Below are positions 56,260 through 64,000 of a DNA stretch of 64,000 nucleotides, in pieces (position 1 is the first letter of the stretch; every line of letters starts with the position of its first letter). Under the pieces are notes generated by a model. The model saw nothing but the letters and a program-made list of their open reading frames with translations. It was not told the origin of the DNA and searched no databases. Made by a program: the position numbers and the translations under genes. The stretch comes from Hydractinia symbiolongicarpus (Eukaryota > Cnidaria > Hydrozoa > Anthoathecata > Hydractiniidae), in contig NC_079883.1 of assembly GCF_029227915.1 (NCBI RefSeq), forward strand, positions 2,232,001 through 2,296,000, given 5' to 3'.

Positions 56260-58980
56260 AATATTGCACTTAATTTCTCGCTTAAAATTTATTTTCTTGC
56301 TGTCACGAAATAATAAATAATTAAATAGATTACTTTTTTACCCCAGAATGAGAAGTAAAGAACAGATACGCCTTTCTGATGTCTGATGATGAAAGATGGT
56401 TGCATCTGGATAATATTTATTTTGTGATTTTAAGCTACCTAGCTAGTACCATGCCAGCACACCAGGAGCACACAATGACGTGATAAAGTACAAGAGCTAA
56501 ATATATTATTTTTATGTAGCTAGCTACACAAAAGATTTTTCAAGGCATTCTGATAGGCATTCATTCAAGGCATAAGGATAGCTAGCTAGCTAGCTATTTG
56601 GACCTCCCATAACAGTGAACAGTCAAGACTTGAGTATATAGCTAGTTAGGTATGTAAGGCATTGCATGTTGGTTAAATATGTTGTCGCAACAAACAAAAA
56701 CCTGTATTTCATAAATAAATTTCTGCAAATGTTCAGGTTTCTTTTATCGAATGGGAACCTATTTTTCATAAATAAATTTTAACCTAACGATTTCTTCTGT
56801 GAAATAACAAAATTTGGGAGAGTAGTGATAGCCAGAAGTAATATTCACTTGGAGCGGGAAGACCTAAAGTCTCTGTCCAGGTTAAGACTCAGTAAAGGGT
56901 AAACTGTGTCACACGGAGGACACTTAGAGTAATGTGTTACAAATCCAGTGGAGCGCTTATTGCATTAAAGATACAGTATATTTTTCATAAACCAACATTC
57001 ACAAGACTTATACGATGAAGCCTATTGATACTTCTGCAAAGCAAATACAGTTTAGCATTTTTCATTTTGCATAATAAGTTCCTGTGGGTATTCAAAAATT
57101 AATTGTGAGTGGTACTAGGCTGAGCGATTAGTGCAAGTAAACGTGTTGCAGATCCAAGTGGACAAAAAATTAACTTTCTAACCACTTTGTATTTATACGG
57201 CATAAAATTTATATTATGTATTTGGCACTGTGCTTTAGAAGCACATTCCCACTTTGTCTGAGCTGGATAAGGTATTCCCTCCTAAACCTGGGACACATTT
57301 TATCTGTTTAAATTATTTTTAATCCTGAGAACCACTTTGAATGTTTTCTGTACACATGGCTTGTCAAAATTGATATGCTGTCAAAAACAGTTTATTGGCG
57401 TCTCCAAAAATGGCTAAATTCAGGAACTCAGAAACTATGATAGTAGTAAAAAAAATTTTTGGGTTCATTTCATCAAACTGGTCTAAAAACATATAAAATC
57501 AAGTTTCAAGTCAATATTTCAATTTTTACTGAAGTAATAGGACTTTTACTTAGTATAGCTATTCACACAGCTGACACCAAAATGGCTGCAGGGACTAATC
57601 GGTTAGAAATTAATTTATAATATTTTAATAACAACCTTTTTTTCTGATGTGTTTCTATTTTCCTGCAAAAGTTGTTGCATAGCTTATGTATATGACATTA
57701 GGATAAGGATGAAAAAGTTACTGTGGGACATGGGTTTTAAACCTTAAAAATTTCCAGCGAGAAATTTGAAAACTAATAAATGACAAAATCGCAAGAAGAA
57801 ATCTTCCATATTACCCATATGGGGTAACTTGATGAACAATGAATTTTCCTGCAGGTGTTCTCAAATATGTGTAACATAATTTTAAAAACTGTGATGTAAT
57901 TTTTAACCCAGCTAAAAAGCTCAGCCTTGTCCTTTCATACTTAGTCTAGCTAGCCAGGGCCAAAAAGTGTAATATTCAAACTTGACCTATTTTACTGAGT
58001 ATTAAGTAATAAAGGCTAGTATAATCCTAAATCTAGCTATAGGGTAGCTAAGCTACCTGTAAGAACAATATCAAATAACGTCGAGGTTCTCTTTTGTAAA
58101 CAAACCCAGTCATATTTTGTAATAAGTACCAAGTACGATCTAAGTATTTAACCCTATTCAGGCCGGGCTATTTGTTAGCTCTGAGAAGCCGGGGGAGGCT
58201 CTGAGAAGCCGGAGGGGCTAAAAAATATTCCTAATGTCAAGAAGAAATCAAAATATCCTAGAGATTATTACTAGCATTACGCGAAAAATGATCTGTAACA
58301 GAGAGATAATTGTGGTAATCAAATTGTAATCCTTCTTAAACACTGCTTTCGAATGTCAAATCTCATATTAATTTATTACATTATGAATTTGAAAATGAAT
58401 TAAAAAACATTAATGAACAAAATAAATGGAACCACTTGCTTTTGAATTATGTAAACTAACTCACGAAATATCAATTAGTAATTCTTGACTTCTTAATGTG
58501 GACACAAAAGAAAATAAAAGTTAAGTTTTTACATATAATTTTAATAAGTTCATTCTTCACCATTGAATAGCCACTTTACTGCGCATTTAGTTTATTATGA
58601 GTAACAAACATGACACGTTAAAATGGGAGGAGAAAATGAATTAATTCACACTAGATGTATGTATTTTAAATGTATGTCAGGAAAGGGAGGGGCCGCGGTT
58701 GTACGTTCATTTTAAACAAATAAAAAATGAGTTTCTCGTGAATTTGGATCAGGTTAACCGCGATGTTTATTTCCGCGAAATTCGATTATATTTTTCAATT
58801 CGTTATTTTAAATTGGTATTTTTGTATTATTGATGGTCAACTAAATCAATCATAGAAATTTACGAAATCAGCGTGCAATGTGGTTTCTGAGTTTAAAGTT
58901 CTATCTGTTTCCGTTTAAATAATAGAGTAGAATTGTTATTTATAAGCTATAAGAATGTGTACATGAACTCACTAACAACA
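56260..58980. other. Gene-poor stretch; decayed reverse Helitron-related blocks
   Basis: 56400-56660 is rich in GCTA runs. 56880-57180 contains reverse copies of blocks from the 37-39 kb Helitron (CCAGTGGAGCGCTT at 56947; GAGCGATTAGTGCA at 57122). A 26-bp tandem pair (GCTCTGAGAAGCCGG twice) is at 58177-58215. No genes seen. Confidence 0.4.
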
Positions 58981-59005
58981 CCTTCTGTTGTTTCAAAAGA
59001 GGAAG

Positions 59006-61724
59006 ATGGCGCTGAAATTATTTATAGCTTCGATTGCTACATTACAGATAATTTATGTGAAGGGAGGTCACTATACTTCGCATGAAGATTTATCTGATGG
59101 TGTTATAACAAAGTATTTAAAAGGGAAAACTAAAGTGAGCTGTGTGTTGCAATGTGAAAGGGATGAACAATGTGATGAAGCCATGTTTAGGTTGAATGAT
59201 AAGCAGAGAAGAAGTGGCGAGTGCTGGTTTGTGAAGAAAATATCTAACAATGGTAAAGTGGATACGGGAAAGTTTAAACAAGATAAGTCAATAAAGAGCT
59301 TCAAAAAGGTATTTTGACAAACAAATTTAATTTTAAAGCCGCACTGATAATTTCAGCTGAGTCAAATTGATATGAAGAAAAGACTCTGCTTCTTGAGACT
59401 CCGATCTAAGTTATTTTAACCCTATATATAAGTATTTCCAGTTGCGAATTGTGTCCCCAAAGAATTCCAAAGAAAACATCAACTTGTTTTTTAACTTTTT
59501 ATTATCACCAATGTGATAGTCTGGTTAAATGACGTGGATTAATCCACTCTGTAGCTCGCCAGATGCTTTACATGATAAAATTAATTTGGTCGGCTTAATG
59601 GCAAGCCGGGAAAAAACCTCCACTTGTTAGGTTTTTTCTGGCAGTTCACTACTAAAGAATATTTGTCATTATATAAGGCGAGGTAACCAGCCTAGACGAG
59701 CTGACCTGTTTTCTTAACCCAGGACTGCTTGTTAAGGTGGAATAGCCTGGTTCATATACTTTTTTGCAAAACCAATACTGGGATAAAAAAAAGCAAAAGG
59801 AGGGCACTGCGATCTAACGCAGAAGATGTTTTTTTATAAGTTTTTTTTTGTCAAAAAATTCTCAACGAACATTTTTTATCCTTTTTTGACTGGTTTGTTT
59901 ACACCTTGGATCTGCCATTTTTTTTAAAAAATGAGCGCATTTTTTTTGTCGGGCAACAGTATAGCTCTTGTCCGGGTTGTCTTTTCCATATAACATGAAT
60001 TTTTTTAAAAGGAATTGACCCGCTAATTAAGCCAAGCCTGAGCCAATTTAAAATAATCAGACTGTTAATTATCTGCGACTTTGATTACAGATTAACTTAT
60101 AGAAAGTTTAAAAAAAATATTAAATTAAAAAGACCTTATTGTAAGTTTTTCTTTATTCTTAAGATACGTTTGTAATGTGTTCCATATCTCTTATTGCTCA
60201 ATTTGTTCTAAGAATGTTCTTTTAAATGATTTAACATTTTTTTTATTCTTAGCTACCTATATGTGGTAAGACTCCGTGTTATTTTGGAAGATGTGTGCAA
60301 ACCGACGACTCTAAACAATACAAATGCGAAAGTGACGGTACATTTATTTATTTTTAGTTTTAATAGAACACAAGAGTAAACAGTTTAGCGATTTCAATTA
60401 ACAAAAACTCTGAAAATTTTGTTTAAACACCATTCGAACGTTTTGACCTCCATGGCACCTTATGCCCTATCTTCAAATCTAGTTAGTAAGTTAGTAAGTA
60501 AGAAGTAACGGAAATTTCAACATCCTTGGATATTCTTACCTAACAGCTGATTCTTTCTCCCTTTCTAATGTAACAATGTTACATTACTGGTACAGATACG
60601 AATACCATTGTTCTAGCTCGCTTTTCTGACGCACAAGCCGGTTTGCGGCTAGTAGAGGGCTCCAAAGAGGGTGACGACACTACATTTAAAGTGCGCGGGA
60701 GTTGAGACTTGAACCTGAAACCTTATGATTACACGCATGCGCCACAACTACACCACCACCATATAAAATTTCACATTTAATATCGTCAATACCAGTTATT
60801 ATAAGTAGTTTTGCATATTTAAATAGGAAGCCTGCAGACAAAAACTCAGTTTAAGATACTTTCTAATCTGCAAAAAAATTTGAACCACAAATACCTTAAA
60901 ATACTTAAACCTCCTTCTGCTTTCGTCAGGTTGATCTTTAGGTTCATTTTTTTATTTTTAAGCGTTTTCTGTAGCTACGATGAGGCAGAAAACCTTAACA
61001 AGAAATTCTCCCAACAATTGTTTTTGTTAATGAGGACATTTTAAGCTATATAACTTTGTCCAGTACGTGATTTTTCCTGTTCAGTAAGCTGGATTGAAAA
61101 AGACGGTTTACTATCTTTTTAAGCTGATAACAAATAGACATATACAGAAGAAGATCACTTCTGTCTGAAGTGACATCAACATCGAGCCCAGTACATCAAT
61201 TGCAATGTCATTTATAAATTGACAAAAAATTTCATTGCAAAACTATATTTAATTATTGATGTAACATTTCTCTTACAGATAAATGGGTGTTGTTGAAACG
61301 AAACGTTTGTTTCGGAGCACGTGTGAACCAATCTGGAAGGTTTCATGTAAATTACGATGGAATTGTGACAGGCATTAAATTGCAACATGTTGGTGGAAGT
61401 GGAGTAACGTGCAGTATGCTCCTTACACCAACAAAATGGGGATGCAACGCAACTGGTGTTTACCCACTGGAATATATTGGTGTACTCATTACAGATATAC
61501 AAGAAAACATACTTTATCCATCCCCAAAATACCATATAGGAAATGGCCTTTTTCACATACCAGGATACAACGCCAACTCACCCTATTTGATTTTCAATGC
61601 AACAAATCATACTGTTAACAAAGGACAAGAGTTACGATTGCACTACAGTGAAGGAATTTTTGGTGGCGCACACGATAACAGTGGAGAATCCTGCGCTGAT
61701 ATATTTGCAATCTTACAAGTGTAA
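59006..61724 (+). CDS. Secreted PAN/apple-like and EGF-like protein, three exons
   Basis: Exons 59006-59308, 60253-60337 and 61279-61724 join in phase to 277 residues. Donors are AAG|GTATTT and GACG|GTACAT; acceptors are TTATTCTTAG and TTTCTCTTACAG. I start at ATG 59006, which opens a signal peptide (MALKLFIASIATLQIIYVKG). Exon 1 also codes a PAN/apple-like domain (CVLQCERDEQCDEAMF..CWFVKK, four cysteines in about 35 residues). Exon 2 is a short four-cysteine EGF-like module (CGKTPCYFGRC..YKC). Exon 3 codes a C-terminal domain of about 145 residues with CFGARVNQSG, GCNATGVYP and LRLHYSEGIFGGAHDNSGESC; it looks beta-rich and is not one I can name. Three NxT/NxS sequons lie in it. Probably an extracellular adhesion or matrix protein; function unknown. 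Confidence 0.8.
60595..60765 (-). mobile_element. Second SINE type, tRNA-derived, in intron 2
   Basis: Minus strand starts GGTGTAGTTGTGGCGCATGC and continues AGGTTTCAGGTTCAAGTCTC, giving box-A- and box-B-like promoter elements with correct spacing for a tRNA-derived head. The body is different from copies 1-3. It lies in the second intron of the secreted-protein gene in antisense. Confidence 0.65.
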
Positions 61725-63160
61725 ACACTGAGTTTAAACTTTTAGACCTTGGATAAGGTGAATAGTCCTGCTCTTCGCTTCAAGTATTTCGAGCACAGTT
61801 ATAATTTTACAATGTAGATAGTTTAGAAAATTTTGTAATGTTAGTTTATTTTCAAAAATATAGAATTTAGACAATGAAGCTTAAAGAAAAGTTATTCGAA
61901 TATAAAGTAATAACTTTCCATTTGCGAATGGAAATTTTGGTTAAAACCTACCATTTTTTCTTCGCCCACCGCATTCATTCAATTTATTGATGTCAAATGA
62001 AAAAAGGGTTTCCCATATGGTAAAATTACTTTTCTGGGATGCTTTACTACTATTTTGCAATACAGATTTGAAATTTACAAACAAATACGACATTTGCTTA
62101 TTTTAATACCCCTGTTACTGATATCCCGTTGACATCTGAAGTAAAAAAATGTGTTAAATTGGTTTTAAGAAACATGTTTTATTTATACCTGTGTTATATC
62201 TAAAACATAATGCTTACACATAAACAAAAATGGTGGATCGCTGACGTGCTCGTGTAGCGCGAGAAGGTTGTTTACAGATAAAAAAGCAAATGGAGAACAA
62301 TATCAAGGATTAAATGTAATCACATTTGAATTAAGTCGTTGTTCAAAAGAATACAATTTGTTGCATTTTATTCTAGTTGTGTAAAATGCAAACATTTTTT
62401 TTTGCATTTTACTGGTTGTGTTAATATAAACATAGGGAATGGTAGCTAGCTACCCAGCCATGTTAAAAAAGAGGATTGCTTAAACGCAATACGCAAGGTA
62501 AACATGAGTCTGAAAACACTTTGTTATTAAGCAGAGAAAGTTTTACAAGTGTTAAGACGCTTGTCGTTCTGATCTACTTGCAAACTTTCAGTTAGTTAGT
62601 TTTTAAGAAACATTATTAGCTAACGTTACCTAGCTACCAGATATATATACATTTAAACTTTATATATTGTTCTAGCCAGAAAGTATTTCTTACTTTTTTC
62701 AAAGAGGTCTCCAGTCAGAATTTTCGACCACTTTATATTTGATCGTGAGAAATGTGTTTTAAACTTTAGCTGTTAATGGTAATGAACCGAGTTAATCAAA
62801 ACAGTTTTATTTGGTGTGAATTGGGCATAACATGTAGTCATACTATAAAAACTTGATATAAATATAATCTATATACTGTTGTACTAAATTTTTGTAAACT
62901 TTACAGAGATTTAATATGAAGGTTTAATTTTACTGTCAGTGAATTCAAATTGTTACCTTTTTGTCAACCGATGCTGATGTGCTGTGAAGAAGACTTTCTC
63001 CTCTTGCATCCTTTATATAGTACTCAGCTACCTTATTCTTAGCTATATTTTCGTTGCACATTGTCTGCTCAGTAAATTTTCACAAAGCAGACTTGTTCTG
63101 TTTAATAGTATGTTATTTGTTTGGATTTAAAGAACTCTAATATATAAAACATCAGTGACA
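61725..63160. other. AT-rich stretch without recognisable genes
   Basis: Includes the 3' UTR of the secreted-protein gene; AATAAA-like signals are not distinctive. Nothing else seen. Confidence 0.45.
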
Positions 63161-63302
63161 TCTATATTATAATACTCATACACGGCTGTCCGTCTGTCTG
63201 TCACGCAAAATGGTAGCTTAGCTGCGCAAGTAACGAGACGCACGCAATGCAGTATAAAAAGGGCGGGCAAACCCGTGGTTGTTTCCACGGGCTAGCGACT
63301 AG
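63161..63302 (+). mobile_element. Minimal 142-bp Helitron
   Basis: Complete by terminal criteria: A then TCTATATTATAATACTC at the start; hairpin CCCGTGG / CCACGGG (63272-63290) and CTAG (63299-63302) before T at the end. The interior (GTCTGTCTGTCACGC, CAAGTAACGAGACGC, GCAGTATAAAAAGG) matches the subterminal parts of larger copies, so it is a deletion derivative reduced to the ends. Confidence 0.85.
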
Positions 63303-64000
63303 TAATAATAAATACGACAAACAGAACAAAGGTTTTTTCATTCTTTAGAGTTTTGAGAAGTCATCATAACTTTTTGCAAATCTCAAACTTTTTTAAATTT
63401 CAAGTCAATCAAAAGAGATGCACAGTTTCTAATGCCCACTTCGAATGCCCAACCCAACCAAGCAACTGAGAACCCAGTCGAAATGGGGAGGTCATCAACA
63501 TGGAACTTTCCTTGTTACCGCTTCTGTCGGTATAATTATTTTAAAATACTTTATGGGACAAAATTAACAAATAATTATCCATCTATATATTATCTTATTT
63601 ACGTATCAAAAAAACAAATAACCACAACTCTGGAATGCATTTCATGCAATAACGAATTTTTTTGGTTTGTTCATTTACCAGACAGTAAATTTAAAAAGAG
63701 AGTTTATTGGCCTATTTGCCTATTGTTCACTAAGCTATCAAAATGCCGTATTTTGCGTATTTTAATTTTATTCATGCAAAAATATTCGTTGTGTAACATC
63801 GTTTCCGCTGGTCAATTCGTTCTTTTGTCAAATAATGTTTTTTTCTGACAATGGTTGACGAAGACTGAGACTTTGAATGTTAATTTTACAACATAAAAAA
63901 GGTAGTTTGGGAGGGTATAATGCAATAACACGCGACGCAAAAACATTAGTTCTATACTTTCGCCCCCAAACGTTAGCAAACTAATCGACTTATATTCAGT
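63303..64000. other. AT-rich end of window
   Basis: A frame of about 138 codons (63432-63848) has no family resemblance and lacks exon-like borders; I do not call it a gene. Confidence 0.4.

Noticed and set aside
63432-63848. 138-codon frame at the window end
   Set aside because: No domain, no clear splice borders and AT-driven codon content.
1-64000. CRISPR arrays, operons or bacterial-type signals
   Set aside because: No regularly spaced direct repeats of CRISPR type, and the gene structure is clearly eukaryotic.

Overview
The window reads as an AT-rich eukaryotic genome, most likely a cnidarian and probably a hydrozoan. Genes are sparse, with short exons and GT-AG introns. Cnidarian-type secreted and membrane proteins sit among Helitrons, CR1/L2-like LINEs, a Penelope-like element, a DIRS/Ngaro-type element and tRNA-derived SINEs. 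The organism call is an inference from this mixture; no single diagnostic marker is present.

Layout. 0-3.1 kb: two broken LINE remnants (minus strand). 3.5-6.8 kb: one large uninterrupted coding block for a predicted beta-helix / Cys-rich / multi-pass membrane protein. 9.27-13.27 kb: a DNA-transposon-like unit with inverted ends and a matching 5-bp flank, containing a non-autonomous Helitron. 13.3-20.9 kb: mostly unexplained AT-rich sequence with one SINE, an 85-bp tandem repeat and hairpins.

20.9-45.7 kb is a segmental-duplication array built around a gremlin/DAN-type cystine-knot gene. Unit 1 is about 23.25-31.9 kb (intact gene at 24.78-25.21). Unit 2 is about 35.6-41.5 kb (truncated pseudogene at 35.60). 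Unit 3 is about 41.7-45.7 kb (intact gene at 43.65-44.08). A further upstream block lies at 20.9-22.2 kb with no gene after it. Helitrons have inserted repeatedly: a decayed autonomous Rep/helicase copy (31.92-35.60) abuts the pseudogene, a 2.4-kb non-autonomous copy splits unit 2, a Helitron lies inside a Helitron in unit 1, and a reverse-strand copy is shared by units 2 and 3 but not seen in unit 1.

46.4-56 kb: an inverted pair of about 1-kb repeats encloses about 7.5 kb made of a LINE, a Penelope-like element with inverted terminal repeats and a tyrosine-recombinase retroelement. 59.0-61.7 kb: a three-exon gene for a secreted protein (PAN/apple-like, short EGF-like, unknown C-terminal domain). 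63.16 kb: a 142-bp minimal Helitron.

The likely host genes are the membrane protein, the two gremlin-like genes and the three-exon secreted protein. The gremlin-like products are predicted to act outside the cell as BMP/TGF-beta ligand antagonists; the other two have no assignable partner here. All alignments were done by eye, so repeat edges are good to about 10-50 bp unless a terminal motif fixes them.
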